This document shows, piece after piece, positions 42,542 to 50,547 of a DNA stretch of 61,280 nucleotides (within the stretch, counting starts at the first letter, position 1; each line of letters begins with the position of its first letter). Origin of the DNA: Bradyrhizobium valentinum (lineage in GTDB: Bacteria; Pseudomonadota; Alphaproteobacteria; Rhizobiales; Xanthobacteraceae); NCBI RefSeq assembly GCF_001440405.1, contig NZ_LLXX01000131.1:43279-104558 (forward strand), given 5' to 3'. A program made the position numbers and the translations under genes. The notes under the pieces were generated by a model. The model had not been told where the DNA came from. It saw only the letters and a list, made by a program, of their open reading frames with translations, and did not search any database.

Positions 42542-43000
42542 ATGCGCACATACGACTTCACTCCCCTCTGGCGCTCGACCATCGGCTTCGACCGCCTTTT
42601 CGACTTCGTCGAAACCGCGCAACGCGCGGGCGAGGATAACTACCCTCCCTACAATATCGAACGGCTGGGCGAAGACCGCTATCAGATTTCGCTCGCCGTC
42701 GCCGGCTTTGCGGTCGACGAGGTTTCCGTTACCGCCGAGCAGAACACGGTGACGATCGAAGGCCGCAAGGCCGAGAAGGACCAACGCGAATATCTCTATC
42801 AGGGTATCTCTGCGCGCCCCTTCAAGCGCCAGTTCAGCCTTGCCGACCATGTGCAGGTGAGGAGCGCCTCGTTCGAGGATGGCCTGCTGCGGATCGAACT
42901 GTTCCGGGAAGTCCCGGAGGCGATGAAGCCGCGCCGCATCGCGATCAATGGCGCGGCGCCGGGCAATGTGCAGCAGATCGAGGCGAAGGCGGCGGCTTAA
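42542..43000 (+). CDS. small heat-shock protein, Hsp20/alpha-crystallin family
   Basis: 152 residues. The alpha-crystallin domain covers about 30-135: YPPYNIERLGEDRYQISLAV, EQNTVTIEGRKAEK and the A-x-x-x-GLLxI-like DGLLRIELFREVPE. It resembles IbpA-type class A rhizobial Hsps, ATP-independent holdases that bind unfolding proteins. The start follows GGAGG by 8 bases inside the ROSE hairpin. A 105-residue gene follows and is probably co-transcribed. Confidence 0.92.
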   Translation: MRTYDFTPLWRSTIGFDRLFDFVETAQRAGEDNYPPYNIERLGEDRYQISLAVAGFAVDEVSVTAEQNTVTIEGRKAEKDQREYLYQGISARPFKRQFSLADHVQVRSASFEDGLLRIELFREVPEAMKPRRIAINGAAPGNVQQIEAKAAA

Positions 43001-43088
43001 GCCCGTCACGCCTTGCGAAGGAACCGAAAGGCTCCCGCCCGAATAGTGCGGGCGGGAAGCGTTTTCCACCTTTGGGGAGGACACACCG

Positions 43089-43406
43089 ATGATCGACCAG
43101 ACCGACAACGTGTTTGATCTGAATGCCGTGCTGCATCCGGGAGCCGTGTTCGATCACCCGCGCGATGTGGTCGCGGATGCTACGCTTTCGCTGGGCGAAA
43201 AGCGCGCGATCCTCGCGTCCTGGGCCTCGGATGCGGCGGCAGTGACTTCGAATCCCGCGCTGCGCGAACTGGCGGGGACGAGGCGTATCGTGACGATCGA
43301 TGAGGTTCTCGAAGCGCTCTCGATGCTCGACCACAAACCGTCGGGACCACCCGGCGGCAAGCCGATGCGGCGAAAATCGACCTCGCGGGTAGCGTTGGCG
43401 GCGTAG
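43089..43406 (+). CDS. hypothetical protein of the Hsp20 operon
   Basis: 105 residues from an ATG at 43089 preceded by GGGGAGGAC. The conserved-looking core is FDLNAVLHPGAVFDHPRDVV followed by LSLGEKRAILASWASDAAAV, a soluble helical protein; the tail is basic. Similar small proteins follow heat-shock or stress genes in Bradyrhizobium, but I know no function. A strong GC hairpin (CTCCCGCCCG / CGGGCGGG, about 43031-43058) lies between it and the Hsp20 gene and may set relative expression. Confidence 0.75.
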   Translation: MIDQTDNVFDLNAVLHPGAVFDHPRDVVADATLSLGEKRAILASWASDAAAVTSNPALRELAGTRRIVTIDEVLEALSMLDHKPSGPPGGKPMRRKSTSRVALAA

Positions 43407-43427
43407 GCTTCAAGCTACTCGTAGTCC

Positions 43428-43466
43428 AAAAAAGGTGCGGCCAGGCTTTGGGGGAAGCCTGGCCGC
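43428..43466 (-). terminator. intrinsic terminator, minus strand, after the BTLCP gene
   Basis: A perfect 12-bp stem, GCGGCCAGGCTT / AAGCCTGGCCGC with loop of six, is followed on the minus strand by ACCTTTTTT. It ends the minus-strand transcript of the BTLCP peptidase gene about 70 bases past its stop. Confidence 0.85.
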
Positions 43467-43537
43467 GCGCGAACCGGTCTGGGACGGGGAGGGGTGGGGA
43501 TGTGACCGGGTCGCGGGTTCGTAAAATCCTTTGTTCG

Positions 43538-44164
43538 TTATCGATCGCGTGACGAGGCGGTGGCGACCGCAGGGCGGCTGTCACCGAGCGAGACCCAGAT
43601 ATTCGGATCGCTCTGCGACTGACGCTTGACGAAGCGGTAGCCGGTCTCGGTCCAGGCCAGGACGTTTTCGTTCTGGTTATCGAGAACGAACTCGCCCTTG
43701 TCGGTCTTCACCGTCAGCACCGCGTGGCCTTCGCCCTTCTTGTCGCGGACCACCGTGATCAGCAGCGCTTCGCGCGGCCATCCGGCGTCGATCAGCATCT
43801 TGCGCTTCAGAAGCACATAGTCCTCGCAGTCACCGTAACCGTCCGTCGGCAACGACCATTTCTCGATCACACCCCAATGATCCATGTCGGTGATCGGCTT
43901 GACGGTCTCATTGACCCACTTGTTGACCCGCAGCAGATCCCGCCACGCCGTCTGCGACATCACGATGTCGCGCGGCTGTGACGCGCCGCGGCATTCGCTC
44001 GCGTTCTCGGCGCAGAATTCGACCCAGCCGATCGGCGAACGCGCGGCCTCGCCAAGGCTGGCATAGAGAGCGTCGCCGGCTTTCGCCTGGACGCTCATCG
44101 AAGCGTTTATCCCCAACAGGACGGCGATGACCGCCAGTCCCTTCCCCTGTCCCCTGAACAACAT
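43538..44164 (-). CDS. BTLCP family transglutaminase-like cysteine peptidase (LapG-like)
   Basis: 208 residues from an ATG at 44164 with GGGAG upstream. A signal peptide (residues 5-28) implies the periplasm. The Cys-His-Asp triad is visible: GYGDCEDYVLLKRKMLIDAG (Cys), GEGHAVLTV (His) and FVLDNQNENVL (Asp). LapG of this family clips the N-terminus of giant adhesins when cyclic-di-GMP falls, but rhizobia have several BTLCP paralogues, most of unknown target. A PilZ gene lies upstream on the same strand and a TPS adhesin 5 kb away. Confidence 0.87.
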   Translation of the reverse strand: MLFRGQGKGLAVIAVLLGINASMSVQAKAGDALYASLGEAARSPIGWVEFCAENASECRGASQPRDIVMSQTAWRDLLRVNKWVNETVKPITDMDHWGVIEKWSLPTDGYGDCEDYVLLKRKMLIDAGWPREALLITVVRDKKGEGHAVLTVKTDKGEFVLDNQNENVLAWTETGYRFVKRQSQSDPNIWVSLGDSRPAVATASSRDR

Positions 44165-44299
44165 CGTGGCTCCCGTTTCTTGTTGGGACCACGTTTCGCA
44201 CAAAGGATTTGCGCTGCCGCTAAGTCAGGCAAGTACATTTGACGTGAATACTAGTAAAAGGCGCGGCGAATTCGATCTATACTTGAATTGAATTCGATT

Positions 44300-44333
44300 A
44301 AAATTTGAAACAACTGAAATTGATTCAAATTTT
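44300..44333. promoter_or_regulatory. AT-rich perfect inverted repeat upstream of the BTLCP gene
   Basis: AAAATTTGAA (44300-44309) and TTCAAATTTT (44324-44333) form perfect 10-base arms 14 bases apart, within an AT-rich patch (about 44225-44340) unlike the GC-rich surroundings. Nearby GAATTGAATTC adds more symmetry. It could be a regulator-binding site or promoter for the BTLCP gene on the minus strand. Confidence 0.5.
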
Positions 44334-44422
44334 AGCTATTAACACCTGCAGGCTGCGATCGCAGCGGATGCGCCCGCAAAAGCGCCCCGCCGTTAACCGA
44401 CTTTGGCGGGCGCCGGACAGTG

Positions 44423-44458
44423 AAAAGGCGGCATCCGACAACGCGGATACCGCCTTTT
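44423..44458 (-). terminator. putative terminator after the PilZ gene
   Basis: AAAAGGCGGCATCCG / CGGATACCGCCTTTT forms a 15-bp stem with one mismatch that becomes a G-U pair in minus-strand RNA. The U-run is only part of the stem, so termination may be partial. It lies about 40 bases after the PilZ stop. Confidence 0.5.
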
Positions 44459-44495
44459 GAGGCTGAAAAGTCAGGGTTTTTTGGCGGCTGGCGCT

Positions 44496-45113
44496 TTACC
44501 GCGCGGTAACTGCGTCTTCGAGCGTCTCGGCAATCTGCTCGTGGACGAACTCCAGCGCGAAGCCTTCTTCGAGATTTCGCACCACCCGGGACTGGACCTT
44601 GCCGAGCATGACCAGCGATTTGAGGGGCGGGCGGTTCTCCGCGGCGATCGCGGCGCCCGACAGTGACAGGTCGATGATGCGGCAGGTCATCTTGCTGCCG
44701 TCCTCGAGCGTGAGCAGGGCAATCGGGTTGCGCGGCACGATACGATCGTGGCGGCGGTCCTCCGGCAGATTGAGGATATCGCGGTTGGCGAGCCAGGTGA
44801 GCTGGGCGGCGAGCTTGTCGCGCTTGCGGGCGGTCGCGCCCACCGTCATGGCAAAGCCGTTGTCGATGATGCGGGTGATCTTGCCCTCGACCCGGCCGAT
44901 GTGGTCGAGATAGGCGATCACGCGGTCGCCGACATTGCCGATGCCGGGCGCCAGCAGCGCCAATCCGCCCGGCGACATGTTGATAATCTGGCAAGGAAAT
45001 TCGCGGCGATCCGGCAGCATATAGCGGCCGAGCAGGTGGACCTTGACGCGCTGAAAGCGCCGTCGCTCTTCAGCGGACGGGACCGTGGTTGTTTTCTTTT
45101 GCGCAAACGACAT
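44496..45113 (-). CDS. double PilZ-domain protein (cyclic-di-GMP effector)
   Basis: 205 residues from the ATG at 45113; a GTG three codons upstream is possible. Two PilZ modules are visible, each with the cyclic-di-GMP motif pair. Module 1: RRRFQRVKVHLLGRY and NMSPGG (about 18-55). Module 2: RHDRIVPRNPIALLTLEDG and DLSLSG (about 120-165). It probably senses cyclic-di-GMP and changes conformation to act on a surface or motility target. It has no output domain, so a protein partner is likely. Confidence 0.85.
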   Translation of the reverse strand: MSFAQKKTTTVPSAEERRRFQRVKVHLLGRYMLPDRREFPCQIINMSPGGLALLAPGIGNVGDRVIAYLDHIGRVEGKITRIIDNGFAMTVGATARKRDKLAAQLTWLANRDILNLPEDRRHDRIVPRNPIALLTLEDGSKMTCRIIDLSLSGAAIAAENRPPLKSLVMLGKVQSRVVRNLEEGFALEFVHEQIAETLEDAVTAR

Positions 45114-45389
45114 CTTCGCCACCAGACAGCCGGTCTTTCGGCGTCAGGAAGACCCTAAGGCCGGCAGGGTTAATGATGTGTTAGCGGCGTTTGCATGAAG
45201 TGGTCGAGATTTCGCTGCGGACAATTTGGCGCGGCCATAAGCGATCGGCGCACGAGCGACGTGGCGCCCGGATTGTACTGACGCGTTCATACGACGAACG
45301 GGGCATCATGGAGTTGCGCGCGGTGGCATTAGGGTTACGCTCGCGCCCGGCCAGGCCCGGCCGAAAATGCTAGCGGACGGAGGAACGGA

Positions 45390-46163
45390 ATGCCGGGAGT
45401 GAAGCGGGAACGCGACGACAGCGTCGGCGTGCTGACGTTGGATGAGCCTGAAACCCTGAATGCGATGACGCCCGATCTGTTGGGCGATCTCGCGACAGCC
45501 ATTGGCGAGATTAACGATGACCCGCAGATGCGGGCGCTGGTGTTGACCGGCGCCGGGCGCGGCTTCTGCTCGGGGCAAAATCTCAAGGCGGCGCAAATCC
45601 TCGGCGACGACATCGCGGCCGGCGTGATGAAGTATTACTGGCCGGCGTTCAAGGCGATGCGCGAGTGCCGCGTGCCGATAGTGGTGGCGGTCAACGGCGT
45701 GGCGGCGGGTGGCGGGTTCAGCCTTGCGATGGCGGGCGACATGATCGTTGCCGCGCGTTCGGCGCGCTTCATTCAGGTGTTCAGCCGCATCGCGCTGGTC
45801 CCCGATCTCGGCTCGACCTGGATGTTGCCGCGTCTCGTCGGCCGGCAGCGCGCGGTCGAATTGATGATGACCAACGAGCCGCTCTCGGCCGATCAAGCGA
45901 AAGAGTGGGGATTGGTCCGTGAAGTGTTCGATGATGCGGCGCTTCAGGGCGGCGCGCTTGAGCTGGCGCGTAGGCTCGCGAGCGGGCCGACGCGCGCCCT
46001 CGTCGCGACGCGTCGCCTGATCGACGAGAGCGAACACGCCAACTATGCCGATCAGTTCCGCCGCGAGATCGAAACGCAGGCGGAGATCCGCAGGAGTGCC
46101 GATGCGGTGGAAGGGCGCAACGCTTTCCTCGAGAAACGTGCGGCGGTGTTCACCGGACGCTGA
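45390..46163 (+). CDS. enoyl-CoA hydratase/isomerase family protein (PaaG-like)
   Basis: 257 residues. Crotonase motifs: VLTLDEPETLNAMTPDLLGD near 13-32, LTGAGRGFCSGQNLK near 52-66, GVAAGGGFSLAMAGDMI near 105-121, and SRIALVPDLGSTWMLPRLVG near 130-149. The last motif has Asp in PDLG where hydratases use Glu, as in the PaaG isomerase of phenylacetate degradation. The start has GGAGGAACG upstream. No other paa genes are nearby, so the pathway is unproven. Confidence 0.88.
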   Translation: MPGVKRERDDSVGVLTLDEPETLNAMTPDLLGDLATAIGEINDDPQMRALVLTGAGRGFCSGQNLKAAQILGDDIAAGVMKYYWPAFKAMRECRVPIVVAVNGVAAGGGFSLAMAGDMIVAARSARFIQVFSRIALVPDLGSTWMLPRLVGRQRAVELMMTNEPLSADQAKEWGLVREVFDDAALQGGALELARRLASGPTRALVATRRLIDESEHANYADQFRREIETQAEIRRSADAVEGRNAFLEKRAAVFTGR

Positions 46164-46340
46164 GAAAGGACGCAACATAAACCTCATCACGCTCTGGATG
46201 CTGCGGGCGGCGATCAGCGGCCGTGGCGACGAGGTGATCGACGTGGCCAGGACTAATCGGCTGTCGCGCTAAGCCATGTACTCGAGTGCAACTTTTAATT
46301 CGGGTGCATGGCTGTTCAGTGTGCTAAACAATAAGGCTCG

Positions 46341-46928
46341 ATGTCCAAATGGCTTAAACAGTTTCTGTTTGGAATTTGGGGTCTTCTGCTGATCCCACCG
46401 ATCACGCCTGTCCTCAAAAAATGGCTGGAGGAAAACGTCTTCTCCGATCCTAACGATGTGGCCACGACGGTTTTTCGCAACGCAGTGGCCACGACCGCTT
46501 TCGATAACCTTCTCGCACTGGGCGAACAGCGTTGGCTTAAATTTGCGGCGGTCTTTTTGACCGGGGTCGTACTTGGCGTCTCATTGGAATGGTTAAGCCG
46601 GAAGTCGGATCAGAAGAAAGCTTCCGAACTCCGCAGCCTTGGCTCTAAATTTCGCAGTCTTTCAGACAGCCTCAAAATTCGGACCGCATCGCCAGGGTGG
46701 CCGGACAATGTCGGTGATCTTAAACCTGCAATCACGTCTGCACTTGGCTCCGCCAGGAAATTTCATCTGTGGGTCCCGGGTCAGCACGTGTACCAATTGC
46801 CGGATGCATCATTCCTTTGTGAATACTTCAGATGTGTCGGTAAGCTTTTGGAGGATGGACAATTCGACAAGGCCAACAGGGAGGCGCTTTCCTGGAAGCC
46901 ATTCCTCGATAATGTGACGCTGTCTTGA
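46341..46928 (+). CDS. hypothetical two-helix membrane protein, compositional outlier
   Basis: 195 residues, ATG at 46341. Hydrophobic segments lie near 5-24 (LKQFLFGIWGLLLIPPITPV) and 66-85 (LKFAAVFLTGVVLGVSLEWL), followed by a soluble domain (about 90-195) with HLWVPGQHVYQLPDASFLCE. The GC content is visibly lower than its neighbours and codon use is more AT-ending, suggesting recent transfer. No family recognised. Its stop is 3 bases from the convergent end of the ABC ATPase gene. Confidence 0.65.
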   Translation: MSKWLKQFLFGIWGLLLIPPITPVLKKWLEENVFSDPNDVATTVFRNAVATTAFDNLLALGEQRWLKFAAVFLTGVVLGVSLEWLSRKSDQKKASELRSLGSKFRSLSDSLKIRTASPGWPDNVGDLKPAITSALGSARKFHLWVPGQHVYQLPDASFLCEYFRCVGKLLEDGQFDKANREALSWKPFLDNVTLS

Positions 46929-46930
46929 GT

Positions 46931-47659
46931 TCAGCCGACCTGGCCGACGAACTGCTGCAGTTCCGGCGTCCGTGGCGCGGCGAATACCTCCTTCGGAACG
47001 CCTTCTTCATGCACCTTGCCATGGTGCATGAACACGAGCTTGGTGCCGACGTCGCGGGCGAAACGCATTTCATGCGTGACCAGGATCAGCGTCATGCCCT
47101 CGCGCGCCAGTTGCTCGACCACGCGCAGCACTTCGTTGACCAGTTCGGGATCGAGCGCCGAGGTGATTTCGTCGCAAAGCAGTACCTTCGGCCGCATCGC
47201 CAGCGAGCGGGCAATGGCGACGCGCTGCTGCTGGCCGCCGGATAGTTCGCTCGGATAGGCGTCCATCTTTTCCGATAATCCCACCTTGGCCAGAACTTCG
47301 GCGGCAGTGGTGCGGGCTTCCGCCTTCGACACCTTGTTGACCACGGTCGGCGCCAGCATGACGTTCTCGGCCGCCGTCAGATGCGGAAACAGGTTGAACT
47401 GCTGGAACACCATGCCGACATGACGCCGCAGTTCGCGCAGATTGGTACTCGCGCCGCCGACCTCGATCCCGTCGGCGACGATGGCGCCCGACTGATAGGT
47501 CTCCAGCCCATTGATGCAGCGGAGCAGCGTGCTCTTGCCCGAGCCGGAGCGGCCGATGATCGCGACCACGTCGCCCTTGGCGATTTCGAGCGAGACGCCT
47601 TTCAGCACCTCGTTCGGACCGAAACTCTTCCTGACGTCACGAATGCTAACGAGCGACAT
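46931..47659 (-). CDS. polar amino-acid ABC transporter ATP-binding protein (GlnQ/HisP family)
   Basis: 242 residues from an ATG at 47659 that overlaps the permease end by 14 bases. Walker A IGRSGSGKSTLLRC near 35-48, Q-loop MVFQQFNLFPH, signature LSGGQQQRVAIARSLA and Walker B VLLCDEITSALDPEL are all intact; the QQFNLFPH text is typical of amino-acid importers. It powers the permease pair encoded upstream. Confidence 0.93.
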   Translation of the reverse strand: MSLVSIRDVRKSFGPNEVLKGVSLEIAKGDVVAIIGRSGSGKSTLLRCINGLETYQSGAIVADGIEVGGASTNLRELRRHVGMVFQQFNLFPHLTAAENVMLAPTVVNKVSKAEARTTAAEVLAKVGLSEKMDAYPSELSGGQQQRVAIARSLAMRPKVLLCDEITSALDPELVNEVLRVVEQLAREGMTLILVTHEMRFARDVGTKLVFMHHGKVHEEGVPKEVFAAPRTPELQQFVGQVG

Positions 47660-48296
47660 TGAGGCGGCCTTCAATTTTCTTCGCCCACCAGGACAGCGGG
47701 AAACACAGGCAGAAATAGATCAGCGCGACCAGCGAGTAGACCAGGAACGGGCGGAAGGTCGCGTTGTTGAGCATGGTGCCGGCCTTGGTCAGCTCGACGA
47801 AGCCGATGATCGAGGCGAGCGCGGTGCCCTTGATGACCTGAACGGAGAAACCCACGGTAGGCGCGACCGCGATGCGCGAAGCCTGCGGCAGTATGACGTA
47901 ACGCATCTGCTCGATGTAGCTGAGCGCAAGGCTGGAGGACGCCTCCCACTGGCCCTTCGGAATCGATTCCACGCAGCCTCGCCAGATCTCCGCCAGGAAC
48001 GCGCTGGTCCAGAACGTCAGCGCCAGCGTCGCCGCCGCCCATGGCGAGACCTCGACGCCGAACAGCGCGATGCCGAAGAAGAACAGGAATAGCTGCATCA
48101 ACAGCGGCGTGCCCTGGAAGAACTCGATGTAGATCTTGGTGAACCATTCCAGCGGCGCGATCCGCGACGTCCGCATGAACAACAGGATCAGGCCTACGAT
48201 GCCGCCGCAGAAAAACGCGATCAGCGACAGCACGATCGTCCACTGCGTGGCGACCAGAAGGTTGGAGAGGATGTCCCAGAAGCTGAACTGCAGCAT
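47646..48296 (-). CDS. polar amino-acid ABC transporter permease
   Basis: 216 residues with about five membrane helices. The family EAA loop appears as LAEIWRGCVESIPKGQWEAS near 105-124, and the C-terminus PLSWWAKKIEGRLNVAR is typical. It is the second permease, 3 bases downstream of the first, and overlaps the ATPase gene. Confidence 0.93.
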   Translation of the reverse strand: MLQFSFWDILSNLLVATQWTIVLSLIAFFCGGIVGLILLFMRTSRIAPLEWFTKIYIEFFQGTPLLMQLFLFFFGIALFGVEVSPWAAATLALTFWTSAFLAEIWRGCVESIPKGQWEASSSLALSYIEQMRYVILPQASRIAVAPTVGFSVQVIKGTALASIIGFVELTKAGTMLNNATFRPFLVYSLVALIYFCLCFPLSWWAKKIEGRLNVAR

Positions 48297-48299
48297 GGC

Positions 48300-48962
48300 T
48301 CACCTCGCCTTGAAGATGACGCGGCCGAGCGCGCGCAGCAGCGAGCGCGTCAGGAGGGCAAGCAGGAGGTAGGCCAGCGCGACGAGCAGATAGACCTCGA
48401 AGTTGCGGAAGTTTCGCGACGCCACAAAGTTCGCGGCATAGGTGAGGTCTTCCGCCGAGATCTGCGACACCACCGCCGAGCCGAGCATGACGATGATGAT
48501 CTGCGACGACAGCGCCGGATAGATTTTTCGAAATGCCTGGTTGAGGACGATATGGCGCAGCACCTCCCATTTCGACATCGCAAGGCTCAATCCGGCCTCG
48601 ATGTGGCCTTTGGGGACCGCCTCGATGCCGGCGCGGATGATCTCGGTCGAGTAGGCGCCGAGATTGATCACCATGGCGAGGAAGGCGGCGGTGCTCTCGC
48701 TGAGTTTCAACCCCAGCGCCGGCAGGCCGAAGAAGATGAAGAACAACTGCACGATGAACGGCGTGTTGCGGATTAGCTCCACATACACGGCGACGATGCG
48801 GCCGAGCCATAGGGGGCCGAACGTGCGCGCCGCGGCACTTGCGGTGCCGACGGCTATACCGGCCGCCGTCGACACAACAGTCAGCACGATCGTGAAGAGC
48901 AGCCCGTACAGAAGCACGTTCCAGTAAGGCAGCAGTTCAGTGAATTGCAGCTTGTAAGACAC
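48300..48962 (-). CDS. polar amino-acid ABC transporter permease
   Basis: 220 residues with about five helices; ELIRNTPFIVQLFFIFFGLP and the EAA loop YSTEIIRAGIEAVPKGHIEA are standard for the HisM/GltJ family. It lies 24 bases downstream of the binding-protein gene and pairs with the next permease to form the membrane channel. Confidence 0.93.
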   Translation of the reverse strand: MSYKLQFTELLPYWNVLLYGLLFTIVLTVVSTAAGIAVGTASAAARTFGPLWLGRIVAVYVELIRNTPFIVQLFFIFFGLPALGLKLSESTAAFLAMVINLGAYSTEIIRAGIEAVPKGHIEAGLSLAMSKWEVLRHIVLNQAFRKIYPALSSQIIIVMLGSAVVSQISAEDLTYAANFVASRNFRNFEVYLLVALAYLLLALLTRSLLRALGRVIFKAR

Positions 48963-48986
48963 CGCGGCGTTCCCAGCGCTTCGCGT

Positions 48987-49763
48987 CTAGAAGCCGGGCG
49001 GTAACGGCGCTTTCAGCCACTTCTCCGACAGTTTCCCGATCTCGCCCGACGCCTTCGCCTTGGTAATGATCTCGTTGACCTTGGCGAGCAGCGCCGGCTC
49101 GTTCTTGTTGAGCCCGACATAGCAGGGGCTGTCCTTGATCACGAATTTCAGCGCCGGCGCGCGGGCAGGGACCTTTTCGGCGATGGCGGCAGCCACCGTG
49201 TTGCCGGTGGCGATCAGATCGACCTGGCCGGACACGAAAGCGGCGATCGTGGCGTTGTTGTCCTCGAAGCGCTTGACGGTGGCGTCCGGCGCCGAGGCGG
49301 TCAGCGCCTGTTCCTCGATCGCACCGCGGGTGGCGCCGATGGTCTTGCCCTTGAGATCGGCCGCGCTCGCGACCGCGATGGCCTTGGTGCCGAACACGCC
49401 GGAGAAGAACGGCGCATAGGCGATCGAGAAGTCGATGACCTTTTCTCGCTCCTCGTTCTTGCCGAGGCTGGAGATCACGAGGTCGGCCTTGTTGGTCTGC
49501 AGATAGGGAATGCGGTTGGCACTGGTCACCGGGATGATCTCGGTCTTCACCCCGAGTTCCTTGCCGATCAGATTGGCCATGTCGATATCATAGCCCTGCG
49601 GCTTGAGATCGAGGCCGGCTGAACCGAATGGCGCAAAATCCTGCGGCACCGCGATCTTGATCACCTTTGACTTCATGATGGAGTCGAGGGCGTCGGCATG
49701 CGCCTGTGTTGTCGCCGCAGCAGTGGCAAGTGCAGCGGCAAGCAACAGTTTCTTGAAAGGCAT
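48987..49763 (-). CDS. polar amino-acid ABC transporter substrate-binding protein
   Basis: 258 residues from an ATG at 49763 with GGAG at 8-base spacing. The signal peptide MPFKKLLLAAALATAAATTQ AHA is followed by the SBP_bac_3 fold: VIKIAVPQDFAPFG, GYDIDMANLIGKELGVKTEI and KADLVISSLGKNEEREKVID. First gene of the four-gene operon. Ligand-site residues suggest a polar amino acid, but which one cannot be read from sequence. Confidence 0.92.
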   Translation of the reverse strand: MPFKKLLLAAALATAAATTQAHADALDSIMKSKVIKIAVPQDFAPFGSAGLDLKPQGYDIDMANLIGKELGVKTEIIPVTSANRIPYLQTNKADLVISSLGKNEEREKVIDFSIAYAPFFSGVFGTKAIAVASAADLKGKTIGATRGAIEEQALTASAPDATVKRFEDNNATIAAFVSGQVDLIATGNTVAAAIAEKVPARAPALKFVIKDSPCYVGLNKNEPALLAKVNEIITKAKASGEIGKLSEKWLKAPLPPGF

Positions 49764-49992
49764 TCTAACATCTCCGAGGTTACGCCAATTCACCGCCTCC
49801 GAAATCGCTCTCGGTGCGTATCATTCGGCTGATGTGGCCCGGCTCCACGTCGCGGTTCGACCCTGCCTGACGCCTTGCATTTAGGCAATGCTCGGCGGTG
49901 CTTTTTTTGGAGGCTTTTTGTGGGTTGTTTTTGCGCATGGTCACGCGACCATGCATTGTGCTGCGGCGTTCAGTAAACCGATCGGTTGGCGA

Positions 49993-50547
49993 CTACCGCA
50001 GCCCCTCATACACCATGAATCCGCGCGCGATCGCGAGCTTGCGCAAGGCGCGGGGGACGAGCTTTTGCGGCCGGTGCAGATAACGCCAGGACGTCACCTT
50101 GAAATCCCTGATCGTGCCGAGATCGTTTTCGAACGGCGCCAGCAATCCGGTCAGGCTGATCGGCGCATGCGCGCGGTTATTGAACGGCAGCAGTAGCAAT
50201 TCCAGATGCGCCGTCGTGCCGTCTTCCGAGGTCGCGGTGATGCCGGCAATCGCCGCCAGCATTTCTTCGGCGACGTAGTTGATGATGTTCTCGATCTCGC
50301 GGCGGCTGTCCGCCGTGAACAACGCGGAGAAGCTCGAATCCTTCAGGTCGCGGCCGAGCAGGGCACAGACCCGCGTTCCGGCGACGCGAAACGGGTAACC
50401 GGCGTCGTTGTCGTAGGACAGCACGAAAATGTCGCCGAGCAGTTCGCGCACCGCGCCGGGTTCAATCTCGCTGCGGTCCGGCGCCCGCGCATCGCCGCGT
50501 TTCGCATCCCAATAGGCGAAAAACTCGCGACTAGATGGATGTTTCAT
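49993..50547 (-). CDS. PAS_5 family protein (PF07310-type)
   Basis: 184 residues. The N-terminus REFFAYWDAKRGDARAPDRS and the core LLGDIFVLSYDNDAGYPFRV AGTRVCALLGRDL match PAS_5 proteins common in Bradyrhizobium and relatives. It is a single compact PAS fold without output domain; ligand and partner unknown. It ends 230 bases upstream of the amino-acid transporter operon on the same strand and is likely a separate unit. Confidence 0.85.
   Translation of the reverse strand: MKHPSSREFFAYWDAKRGDARAPDRSEIEPGAVRELLGDIFVLSYDNDAGYPFRVAGTRVCALLGRDLKDSSFSALFTADSRREIENIINYVAEEMLAAIAGITATSEDGTTAHLELLLLPFNNRAHAPISLTGLLAPFENDLGTIRDFKVTSWRYLHRPQKLVPRALRKLAIARGFMVYEGLR

Noticed and set aside
45191..45373. 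60-residue plus-strand frame before the PaaG-like gene
   Set aside because: No convincing ribosome-binding site, arginine-rich composition and no domain; better explained as intergenic sequence.
46198..46272. Short frame MLRAAISGRGDEVIDVARTN after the PaaG-like gene
   Set aside because: Only 24 codons, no ribosome-binding site; it may be the tail of a lost gene but I cannot support it.
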